Position numbers and translations under genes: made by a program
Notes under the pieces: generated by a model
Told to the model about the DNA's origin: nothing
Seen by the model: only the letters and a program-made list of their open reading frames with translations
Database searches by the model: none
Shown here: positions 1-8,508 of the stretch, piece by piece
How the letters are laid out: every line of letters starts with the position of its first letter
How positions within the stretch are numbered: the stretch's first letter is position 1
DNA from: Pseudoalteromonas sp. T1lg75
GTDB taxonomy: Bacteria; Pseudomonadota; Gammaproteobacteria; Enterobacterales; Alteromonadaceae
Direction: 5' to 3'
Assembly (NCBI RefSeq): GCF_002964705.1
Contig: NZ_PQCD01000005.1
Span: forward strand, 124,001 to 188,000
DNA: 64,000 nt

Positions 1-90
1 CATGTGTTGAATTTTGTGATGATCCTTTTAACCAATGCGGCGCAGTTGGCCTGTATTCAATACTATCGTCAACGCCCGGCCATGGCCTAG
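1..90 (+). CDS. C-terminal end of an unidentified membrane protein (partial)
   Basis: An open frame runs from the window edge to TAG at 88-90 and gives 29 residues. They form a hydrophobic stretch (FVMILLTNAAQLACIQYY) followed by a short basic tail (RQRPAMA), as at the cytoplasmic end of an inner-membrane protein. An intrinsic terminator follows 14 bases later, supporting a real gene end. Too little is present to name a family. Confidence 0.5.
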   Translation, partial: HVLNFVMILLTNAAQLACIQYYRQRPAMA

Positions 91-103
91 TACAGAATTG
101 ACC

Positions 104-139
104 ATAAAAAAGGCCACTTGAAGTGGCCTTTTTGTTTTT
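104..139. terminator. Bidirectional intrinsic terminator
   Basis: Arms AAAAAGGCCACTT and AAGTGGCCTTTTT are perfect inverted repeats, with a T-tract on each strand. It sits between the tail of the plus-strand gene ending at 90 and the minus-strand protease ending at 154, so it can serve both. Confidence 0.85.
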
Positions 140-153
140 CTGCGGTGGTTAGC

Positions 154-2679
154 TTAAACGGCTAATGCCTTGTCGATCAGCAGGTTGATATACTGCTTAT
201 TGGCCTTGGCCGCCGCGCTGGCACCCCAGGCAACATTCTCGTCTCGGATCTGCTGCAGTTGCGATAATGCCGCCGCCTTGGCCAGGTTGTCATAGCCGCT
301 AGGCTTCTTCACGCCGGCGATGGTGATTAGGCGGTTAACGTATTCCACCTGCAGGTTATGGCTCAGGCTGCTGGCTTCCTTGGCGTCAACAAAAATAGCC
401 GCGGTTAGATCCTGCATCATGGTGCTTAAATCGTACTCGTTACCGTATAGGCTGGAGTCCGAAATACGCTGCAACACATTCTTATGCAGTAGCTGATTAA
501 GAACCCCTTGCTGCATGGTCAGTATCATCGCATGCGCTTTTGGATCTTCATTCTTACCATAGTGATTAAAGCCACGGCGCTGCTGCTGCAGGTAGTTGTA
601 CAGCGGCTGCATGTCTTTGAGGACATCCGGGGCAAAGACCTTATCGGCCAACACCTGCATGGCTGCCTTTTGACGCTCCAGTGGAACCGGTGTAAATGGC
701 GCCTTGGCGTTATCGCCGCCAACCACGTTACGCTCGACATAAATACCGCCGATCTGGCGAGAAATCACTTCCGCCTGCTGTTTATATTGGCCGGCGAGGA
801 TATTGGCAGACACCACCAACTGCTGGTGGCTTTCGCCTTCAACCAGGGCCTTGGCTTTAAGCTCGGCCAGCAGGCTTTCTACTAAGGCCATGCGGTCGGC
901 GCCGTAGGCTACCGGGTTTGAAGATAGGTCGCCAATCATCACGCGGGGGTCGATATGACGGCCCGGGGCACGCATATCATCGGCATCGTTACCAAAGGCC
1001 AGCTGATGCTCACCGGAGCGGGCAAGAATCTTCTCTAAACGTGCCTGTTCGGCCTTGGCATCATTAAGCGCCTGGCTGTAGCCAAACTCGATCGCCCAAT
1101 CGTCATAAGGCCCTGGTTTAGTTTGGAAAAAGTCGCCTTGTTCAACGCCTTTTGGCGCTATGTTGGCAGGGGCGTAATCCATCACCGAGCCGGTGACTAT
1201 GCCTTGAGTCAGGTTCTTATCATGCACCTGCTTTTCATCCCACAAAATGGATGACTTCATGTTGTGGTTCAGGCCCAAGGTATGGCCGACTTCGTGCAAC
1301 ACCAGCTGGGTCAGGCCCTGGCGCAGGATTTCCTTGTCGCTAATATCGGCGCCGGTAGCCAGGGTGCTGGCCAGGATCATGTTTTGCTGTAACTCATGGC
1401 CCAGTGAGCAGTTGAGCTCTTCGCCGCTGGCTTGATTAGTGGCTAGGCCGCTTGCGCCGAGGCTGGCCGCACCTTGTGAATACAGGGTATCGTAGATCCA
1501 ACGGTTTTTCATAAACACGTATTCAAGCATGATGTCTGAGCCCAGGATTTGACCCGTGAGCGGGCTTGCCAACGCTGGGCCATAACCGCCGAATGGTGGA
1601 CGAGGCGAAGAGGTCCAGCGTAACACGTTGTAGTTGATATCACCGGCATCCCAATCGGCATCGTCTGGTTGTACCTTCACGACCAGGGCATTTTTAAAAC
1701 CGGCTTTTTCAAACGAGCTGTTCCAGGCTAAGACGCCTTCTTTGATGGTATCGCGCCACTCTACCGGTGTGGTGTTTTCAATCCACCAGACGATTGGCTC
1801 AACCGGCTCGGAGAGCTCTGCGCTTGGGTCTTTTTTAATCAGGTTCCAGCGTTTGATTACGTCTTTATAGGGTGCCCAATCCGCCGAGGTCATGTCGTCG
1901 AACTGGTTGCTAAAGTAGCCGATGCGGGCATCGTCATAACGCGGCTGGTAGTCGTTCTCTGGCAGTGCCACGAAGGAGTGTTGCACCTTGATGGAAACCG
2001 AGCGCGGATCGCTGATCGCCTGTGAACCACGGACACTGGGGTTGGCGTTGTTAAATACGTAGTCGACAACGATATCGATATTATTGGGGTATGGACGGTG
2101 TTTAATAATGCGCGACTTTTTGTCGTCCAGCTTGCCCAGCTTAAAGCGCTTCTTGGCGTCTTTGTCATCCGGGTTGCTCCATGGCGATACCTTGTGCAGC
2201 GCTTCGCTTAGGAATAACTGATCTACTTTAAAAGCGACTTTACCTTTTTCTTCCACTTCAATCGGCAGGCTGGCGAGTACGGCTTCACTGATATTGGCTT
2301 CGGCGGCACGAGCAATGGCGCTGTCGTCGTCGAATTGATAGCGCGGGGTTTTGCTAACAATGTCGATGCGGTCAAAATAGCGACGAAATTCAATCAGTTT
2401 GGTTTCACGGTAGGCACCACGAAAGTGCCCGGCATCGGTGACACCATCTACGGTATGCGCAAAATAAACATAGGGCTTGTTAAGCTGCGCCTCGGTGATC
2501 ACCATGAGGTTGTCACCGCTTTTCGGGTCTTGATAAAAGTCGAAGACGCCATCGTAAAAGATCTGGTCGGCGGTAGTTTGCGCCAGTGTTTTAGTTTTTT
2601 CTTCTTCTTTATCTTTGGCCAAGGTGGCCTGGCTGCCTAGTGCAAGGCTAAGGGCCAGCGTAAGGGTAGAAAGTTTCAT
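154..2679 (-). CDS. Secreted zinc metalloprotease, DUF5117/DUF5118 type
   Basis: An 841-residue protein with a Sec signal peptide (MKLSTLTLALSLALGSQATLA). The metzincin zinc site HEVGHTLGLNH lies at residues 462-472 (His462, Glu463, His466, His472), followed by a Met-turn-like SVMDY. The long flanks match the DUF5117-zincin-DUF5118 architecture of large exported proteases in Alteromonadales and Bacteroidota. The predicted role is extracellular or periplasmic protein degradation; the substrate is unknown. It is transcribed alone, divergent from the RND operon. Length and motifs are intact. Confidence 0.88.
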   Translation of the reverse strand: MKLSTLTLALSLALGSQATLAKDKEEEKTKTLAQTTADQIFYDGVFDFYQDPKSGDNLMVITEAQLNKPYVYFAHTVDGVTDAGHFRGAYRETKLIEFRRYFDRIDIVSKTPRYQFDDDSAIARAAEANISEAVLASLPIEVEEKGKVAFKVDQLFLSEALHKVSPWSNPDDKDAKKRFKLGKLDDKKSRIIKHRPYPNNIDIVVDYVFNNANPSVRGSQAISDPRSVSIKVQHSFVALPENDYQPRYDDARIGYFSNQFDDMTSADWAPYKDVIKRWNLIKKDPSAELSEPVEPIVWWIENTTPVEWRDTIKEGVLAWNSSFEKAGFKNALVVKVQPDDADWDAGDINYNVLRWTSSPRPPFGGYGPALASPLTGQILGSDIMLEYVFMKNRWIYDTLYSQGAASLGASGLATNQASGEELNCSLGHELQQNMILASTLATGADISDKEILRQGLTQLVLHEVGHTLGLNHNMKSSILWDEKQVHDKNLTQGIVTGSVMDYAPANIAPKGVEQGDFFQTKPGPYDDWAIEFGYSQALNDAKAEQARLEKILARSGEHQLAFGNDADDMRAPGRHIDPRVMIGDLSSNPVAYGADRMALVESLLAELKAKALVEGESHQQLVVSANILAGQYKQQAEVISRQIGGIYVERNVVGGDNAKAPFTPVPLERQKAAMQVLADKVFAPDVLKDMQPLYNYLQQQRRGFNHYGKNEDPKAHAMILTMQQGVLNQLLHKNVLQRISDSSLYGNEYDLSTMMQDLTAAIFVDAKEASSLSHNLQVEYVNRLITIAGVKKPSGYDNLAKAAALSQLQQIRDENVAWGASAAAKANKQYINLLIDKALAV

Positions 2680-3073
2680 TGGGTTCCCTGATGTTGCTTG
2701 TTGTTATCAAAGCAGTGTACTGAAACTGGTTGTCGAAAAAACCGGGAATTGCTTAGAGCCCGGCTTGGCATCTCTATTTTTGATTTAATCAATTGATAAT
2801 TATGTGTTTTTACTTTGTAACAAAGTATGGCAAAAGTCATTTTGTCGCACTTTTTCGCTGTTCTCAGCTCGGTACAAGCGACTTAGGGAGGGGTTGAATA
2901 CTGATCTGCCAAGGGATACGACCCGTATTGGTTCAAAAAGCATTTATTGATCAAGTACAAAGCAGTACATTCTGGGTGTTGCTAAAATTAATACTTGTTT
3001 ACAAATGAAAGATTACTAAAAAGCAGCATGTTGTTAATATGTGCTGAATAGAATTTTATCAAGGTGATCGGCC
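2680..3073. other. Intergenic region between divergent protease and RND operon
   Basis: 394 bases with no plausible ORF on either strand. It is AT-rich near 2770-2830 and 2985-3060, consistent with two divergent promoters. I see no strong dyad operator or riboswitch. Confidence 0.6.
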
Positions 3074-4231
3074 ATGCATCAGGCATTAAAAAAATCCTTA
3101 GTAGCACTCGCTGTCGTTGTGGTTACGGTAGTCGCCGCTGGCGGCATTATGGCATCGGCAAAGAAGCCGGATGAGACCAAGCAGGTCGATACCCGGCCTG
3201 TCGTTGAGGTGGAGTCCCTGGCCGCCAGCGATCACCAGGTACTATTGACCAGCTATGGTGAAGTACGACCGCTAGAGCATACCTTGCTGGCCGCCCAGGT
3301 CAGCGGCGAAGTGGTAAGTTGGAACAAGGGCTTTGTGGCCGGCGGCATCGTTGCCCGCGGCGAGCTGCTGTTCACCATAGAGAAAGACAACTACGAGGCG
3401 GCGGTGCTGCAGGCCGAGGCCGAGGTTGCACGAGCTCAGGCGGCTTTAATTGAAGAGCAAGCGCAACAGCAGGTGGCCAAAGACGAAGCCGCCCGCACCT
3501 CAGGGGTCAAACGTTCGGCCTTATTCCTGCGAGAACCTCAGGTGTTGAGTGCTCAGGCGGCAGTGAAGTCTGCGGAAGCGGCGCTAAAACGGGCGCAGCG
3601 TGATTTGGCGAACTGCGAAGTTCGCGCCCCTTACGATGCCCTGGTGATCTCCCGTGATATTGGTCAGGGCCAGTTTGTGAGTCCGGGCAGCAAGGTCGCA
3701 GAACTTAATAATATCGAGACGGCGGAGATCATCCTGCCTATCGCCGGCTTCGACAGCGCCTTTTTACCACCGCGTGTTGCCGGTTTATCGGCGACCATTA
3801 CTCAGGAAGGGCTCGGCGGTTATAGCCGCAGTGCGGTGATCGACCGAGATTTGGGTATCGTCGATAGCGCCACGCGCATGAGCAACCTGGTGGTGCGTAT
3901 AGACGACCCTTACGCCATTCACACGCAGCAACCTAAGGTCAAATTTGGCAGCTATGTGCAGGTGCAATTCCCGGGGCAAACCCTGCGTGAAATTTTCCGC
4001 TTACCGCAAGAGTTGGTTAATAACAAAACCGTGTGGGTCGTGAACAACGACAACCTGTTGCAGCCGCGTCAGGTCACCGTAGTGCGTGAAGAAGATGAAT
4101 TTTTCTTAATCAGCGAGGGTCTGCAAAGCAGTGATCGCATTGTACTGACGCTGCCTGAATATCCACAGCAGGGCATGGAAGTGCGTATTGCCGGGCAGGT
4201 GAGTACCAGCCCAAGCAACGATCAGCTGTAG
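3074..4231 (+). CDS. RND efflux periplasmic adaptor (MFP/HlyD family)
   Basis: A 385-residue adaptor linking an inner-membrane RND pump to an outer-membrane channel. It has an N-terminal membrane anchor (about residues 8-28), a barrel-sandwich/lipoyl region (LLAAQVSGEV then a GELLFTIE-type half), an Ala/Glu-rich coiled-coil hairpin at about 105-185, a second lipoyl half (CEVRAPYDALVIS), and beta-barrel and membrane-proximal domains. The pump gene starts 3 bases downstream, so the two form one operon. No dedicated outer-membrane gene is adjacent, so a shared TolC is likely. Substrate unknown. Confidence 0.9.
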   Translation: MHQALKKSLVALAVVVVTVVAAGGIMASAKKPDETKQVDTRPVVEVESLAASDHQVLLTSYGEVRPLEHTLLAAQVSGEVVSWNKGFVAGGIVARGELLFTIEKDNYEAAVLQAEAEVARAQAALIEEQAQQQVAKDEAARTSGVKRSALFLREPQVLSAQAAVKSAEAALKRAQRDLANCEVRAPYDALVISRDIGQGQFVSPGSKVAELNNIETAEIILPIAGFDSAFLPPRVAGLSATITQEGLGGYSRSAVIDRDLGIVDSATRMSNLVVRIDDPYAIHTQQPKVKFGSYVQVQFPGQTLREIFRLPQELVNNKTVWVVNNDNLLQPRQVTVVREEDEFFLISEGLQSSDRIVLTLPEYPQQGMEVRIAGQVSTSPSNDQL

Positions 4232-4234
4232 GAG

Positions 4235-7200
4235 GTGCCCATGCAAACACCAAAGCAAACCGGCATTATCGCCTACTTCGCCAATAACTCGGTGGCCGCC
4301 AACCTGATGATGGTGTTTATCATCATCATGGGTATCGTCAGCTACTTCACCATTCAGCGGCAGATGTTCCCCAACATTGAAATTAACTACATCAATGTGA
4401 CCGCCAACTATCCGGGTGCCTCGCCGCAGGAAATAGAAGAAAGCATACTGATCAAAATCGAAGAGTCGCTCAAGGATGTGACCGAGATCGACAAGGGGGT
4501 TTATCGCGCCTTTCGTAACTCCGGGCGCGCCTCGCTAGAGGTAGACCCGGATGCCGAGCTCAGCGATGTGCTGGATAAGGTGAAACTGCGCGTCGATGGC
4601 ATTGCCACCTTCCCGGCGGGCATGGAGCCGGTCACCATAAGTCAGGTGGAATTTCGCCAGGACGTCATAGGTATGTCTTTGGTGGCCGATATCCCCCTGA
4701 CCGAGCTTAAGCCCATCGCCAACGAAATAGAAGACGAGCTGCTGCAACTGGGCAATGTGTCCCTGGTGCAAAACGATGTGCCTTTGGACGAAATTGCCAT
4801 CGAGATCAAGCCTGATACCCTGCGCCGATATAACCTGACTCTGGGCGAGGTAGCCAACGCGGTGCGCCGTTACTCGGCCAACTTTTCCGCCGGCCAGCTG
4901 CGCACCGATGCGGGCATTATTTCCGTGCGGGTTGAAGCGCAGTCATACTCTGGCGAGGAGTTTCGCAATATTCCGGTGAAGATAGGCGCCAATGGTGCCA
5001 AGGTGCTGTTACAGGATGTGGCGCAAATCAAGGACGGCTTTGTTGAAGGTGAGCGCTACTTTAAGTTTAACGGCAAAAATGCCATCTACCTGAGTGTTAA
5101 GGCGACCAAAGAGCAAAACATGATCCCGGTGGCGGAGTCGGTTAAGGCCTATATCGACCAAAAGAATAAAACCCTGCCCGCCGGGGTGACCATCGAGCCG
5201 CTTATGGATATGACTTATTATCTGAATGCGCGACTCGATATGATGCTGAAAAACCTGTTTCAGGGCGCCATCCTGGTGGCCTTGATGCTGACCCTGTTTT
5301 TGCGCTTTAAACTGGCGCTGTGGGTGATGATTGGTCTGCCGGTGTGTTTTCTCGGGGCGCTGATGACCATGCCCATCTTTGGCATCAGTATTAATATTGT
5401 CTCCTTATTCGCCTTTATTATGGTGCTGGGGATAGTGGTTGATGACGCCATAGTAATAGGCGAGAGCGCCTACTCCGAGATCGAGAAAAAAGGCGGTGGC
5501 GTCGACAATGTGGTGCGCGGCGCACAGCGCGTGGCCACCCCGGCGACCTTCGGGGTGTTGACCACCATGGCGGTATTTGCACCCTTTACCTTATCGAGCG
5601 GCCCGGAGCGGGCATTTTTCTTCGGCATCGCCGTGGTGGTCATGGCGTGTTTGGCCTTTAGTCTGATCGAGTCAAAGCTGATTTTGCCGGCGCATATCGC
5701 CCATACCCGTTTTGGCCCCATCAGCTCCAGCGGTTTCCGTGCCCGCTTTAATGATAAGTTTTTTGGCTTTGTGAATGGCACCTATCGTCGCTGTGTGGAG
5801 AAGAGCATAGAGTGGCGCTACGTGGTCTTGCTTGGGTTTTTAGGTATGTTGATCCTGAGCTTTACGCTGATCAGCAGCAACCATATTCGTGTGGTGCCGA
5901 CCCCCAAGGTGCCCCATGACTTCCCACAAATCAGGGTGGAAATGAACGACAATGCGTCGGACATTCAAACCATCAACGCGATTCAGAAAATCGAGCGCAT
6001 GGTGCTCGATGTGGACACACAAATCGAACAGGAATTTGGCCAAAAGATGGTGCGCAGCCTCTTGGTTTTCAACCAGGGCCGTACCGAGGCTCAGGTACTG
6101 GCGCCTTTGGTTGATGAAGATTTACGTCCATTCGATGCCTTTGAGTTATCGCGGCGCTGGCGCGAGGCCATGCCGGAGATTGCCGGGGTGAAATCACTGA
6201 CCATTTATGATGACGTGAATGGCAATCCTGGTGGTGATGGCGAATTCGGTTATCTGCTATTTGGTTCGGATATCGAGACCCTTAATGCCGCCGGTCGTCA
6301 GTTTATAACCATGTTGCAACAACAACAGGGCTTGTTTGACATCAGTTCCACCATAGACCCGGCCAGCAAGGAAGTGCAGATGAGCCTTAAGCCGGTCGCT
6401 TACGACCTGGGTTTGGACCTGCAAAATGTTGCCAGCCAGGTCGGCGCCAGCTTCTACGGCGGTGAGGCGCAACGCGTGATCCGCGACGGTGAAGAAGTGC
6501 GGGTCATGGTGCGTTATCCCAAGTTAACCCGTGAAGCCTTTGCCTCCCTTAAGCATGCGGTGGTGATGACTCCGGCTGGTAAAGAAGTGTTGCTTGGTGA
6601 CGTAGTAGAACTGCAAGAGCGTCCGGGGATCAGTTACATCCGCCGTGAGGGGGGTTATCGCACCGTTTATATCTATGGCAGCATAGACGAGGAAAGGGTG
6701 GAGCCCACCGAGGTGGTCAAACGCATTAAAGAAGATTTGTTGCCGCAATTACAAGAGCAGTTCCCATCGGTGAAAACCGAGTTGGGTGGCTCCATTGAAG
6801 AGCAGCAGGCTCAGGCCAATGAACAAATCCTCTTCTTTATCGCCGGGATGATCATTGTTTATATCCTCTTGGCGGTGCCGCTTAAGAGCTATAGCCAGCC
6901 ACTGATCGTGATGTCGGTGATCCCCTTCAGCTTGACCGGAGCCCTGTGGGGTCACTTCTGGTTCGGCCTGGACTTAAGTACCATGTCTTTCTTTGGTTTA
7001 ATCGCCGCCGCCGGGGTGGTGATTAACGACTCCTTGTCATGACAGATTATGTGAACCAGGCTCGTCGTGAGGGTTATACGGTAAAACAAGCCGTGGTCGA
7101 AGGCGGCTGTGCGCGTTTCCGCGCTATTACCCTGACCTCGATTACCACCTTTGCCGGGGTCTTGCCGATCATGTTTGAAACCAGCTTGCAGGCCAAGTTT

Positions 7201-7371
7201 GTGATCCCCATGGCGGTGGCGCTGGGCTTTGCGGTAATGTATGCCACCTTACTCACGCTGATCCTGGTGCCTTGTTTGTATGTGATCCTCGGCGATATAC
7301 GGGCCGCGTTCCGCTGGGTATGGCAGCGTATCAGAGGCACGGTGCCCCGTCATAATGAGGTTAAAGCGTAA
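4235..7371 (+). pseudogene. RND efflux pump, broken by a single-base frameshift
   Basis: The AcrB/HAE1-type inner-membrane pump lies in two frames: 4235-7042 (935 residues) and 7039-7371 (110 residues). The first part has TM1, the porter domains, and the proton-relay pair Asp403-Asp404 in GIVVDDAIVIGE. It stops just after GVVINDSLS. The second part resumes with MTDYVNQARREG and the last membrane helices. In intact relatives the text reads NDSLVMTDYVNQ; restoring one G after CCTTG near 7036 rejoins the frames into about 1,045 residues, the usual family length. Either the pump has lost its C-terminal helices and is dead, or the base is missing through sequencing error. Both halves keep good coding character, which favours error or a very recent mutation. 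Confidence 0.85.
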
Positions 7372-7682
7372 TAAATTGAGAAAGTTACCCGCTTTCAGTT
7401 AGCGTTAAGATTCGCACTTCTATCCTTTGATAGTCTTGGGTGTATTTTTACCTGGCCTGTATGCTCTTTACGCGTCTGGGCTTAGCTTTAAAAAGGCATT
7501 ACACCCAAGTGACTTTGCTAGAGATGAACTTAACAGGTCAACACCTTCTAGTTATAAAGTATGGTATTGAGTGGCCCTTTACCCTAATTAGTTGCTATCT
7601 TTTTTAGGGTGTCACTACAATAGCCACTACTTTGGTGTTCAATGAAGTGTGCTTTGGTCGCTGGCCATGCAAGGGGTAACAG
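7372..7682. other. Intergenic region with a distant 10-bp inverted repeat
   Basis: 311 bases without an ORF. CTTGGGTGTA at 7435-7444 is repeated as its exact reverse complement at 7500-7509, so the transcript could form a large stem-loop. No T-tract follows, so it is not a standard terminator. No trace of an LPMO coding sequence is visible upstream of the next gene. Confidence 0.5.
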
Positions 7683-8288
7683 TTGCAATTAGCCGAACAT
7701 ACAGACATTTACTCGTACATGAGCGGGTCTCTTCCCGAGGCCAGTTGGCTCAGTGTCGGTACCCTAAGCAGCCATACTCAGCTGTTTCGCGGGGATATTG
7801 TCGAAGTTGAGGTCTATGACCGACAAGGTTTGGTGAAAGGGCTGAGTTTTAAGCTTCATATCCAGTCCGATCAGCAAGGTGAGCCGCAAAACTGGTCTCG
7901 CGAAGTTGCCAATTATATTAATACCCATATTCCCTTGATGCAGGCGGGAAAGATCACCGAACATGGACTGATCGTCGCCTATCGTGGCAATGAAATTTTT
8001 GCTTGCTCAAGCAGTGGTATCAGTGAGGTGGTGATTAACTACAACTGTGTGGCAAAAAATCAACATCAGGGTCAGCATAATAACCAGGGTTATGATCATA
8101 TCTTTCCCATTGACCATGAGTTGTATTGCGCCGGTGATCGTGTCTTGCATCTAGCTACCGGCAAGGTATACCGCTGCAAGCCTTGGCCCTACACAGAACT
8201 GTGCCGTTTAGGCGGAACTAATCGAGAACAATACGAGCCAGGAGTGGGTCTTAATTGGCGTACCGCGTGGCAAGAAATAGAGTCGTAG
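7683..8288 (+). CDS. GbpA-like chitin-binding protein lacking LPMO domain and signal peptide
   Basis: 201 residues from a TTG start preceded by AGGGG; an in-frame TAA lies just upstream at 7677, so the protein is not longer at its N-terminus. Residues about 25-128 (GDIVEVEVYDRQG, then WSREVANYIN and GLIVAYRGNEIF) resemble domain 2 of GbpA-type colonisation factors. Residues about 150-200 (GKVYRCKPWPYTELC and the YEPGVGLNWRTAWQEI end) resemble a chitin-binding type-3 module. GbpA proteins normally begin with a signal peptide and an AA10 LPMO domain; both are absent. It is either the remnant of a larger gene or a non-catalytic chitin-binding protein. Domain names are by eye. Confidence 0.6.
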   Translation: MQLAEHTDIYSYMSGSLPEASWLSVGTLSSHTQLFRGDIVEVEVYDRQGLVKGLSFKLHIQSDQQGEPQNWSREVANYINTHIPLMQAGKITEHGLIVAYRGNEIFACSSSGISEVVINYNCVAKNQHQGQHNNQGYDHIFPIDHELYCAGDRVLHLATGKVYRCKPWPYTELCRLGGTNREQYEPGVGLNWRTAWQEIES

Positions 8289-8306
8289 TCGCGAAAAGTA
8301 CAAGTG

Positions 8307-8468
8307 ATACTAATTCTGTTAAGTATGTGAGCAGGTATAGCGTTGGATAAATGATGTGATAGCAAGGCGGAATTTTTCTTATGTAGTTATTCTCCATAGA
8401 AAAATTCCAACGCGGTTAGCATGATATTTAGCCCGTTAGAATGATTAGCTATTTAAGAGAATTGGTAT
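8307..8468. repeat. MITE-like palindromic element
   Basis: About 162 bases with imperfect 19-bp terminal inverted repeats (ATACTAATTCTGTTAAGTA on the left; the right end reverse-complemented reads ATACCAATTCTCTTAAATA). An internal hairpin pairs GGAATTTTTCTTATG with CATAGAAAAATTCC. There is no ORF. The size, nested palindromes and intergenic position fit a non-autonomous miniature transposon. It ends 40 bases before the oligopeptidase B start and so may provide that gene's promoter. Confidence 0.7.
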
Positions 8469-8508
8469 GATACACTGACAATCCTGTTTCAGTGTTTCGA
8501 GGTTGTGC

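Noticed and set aside
7030..7045. Programmed frameshifting in the RND pump
   Set aside because: No slippery heptamer or downstream stimulatory structure is visible; a missing base explains it better.
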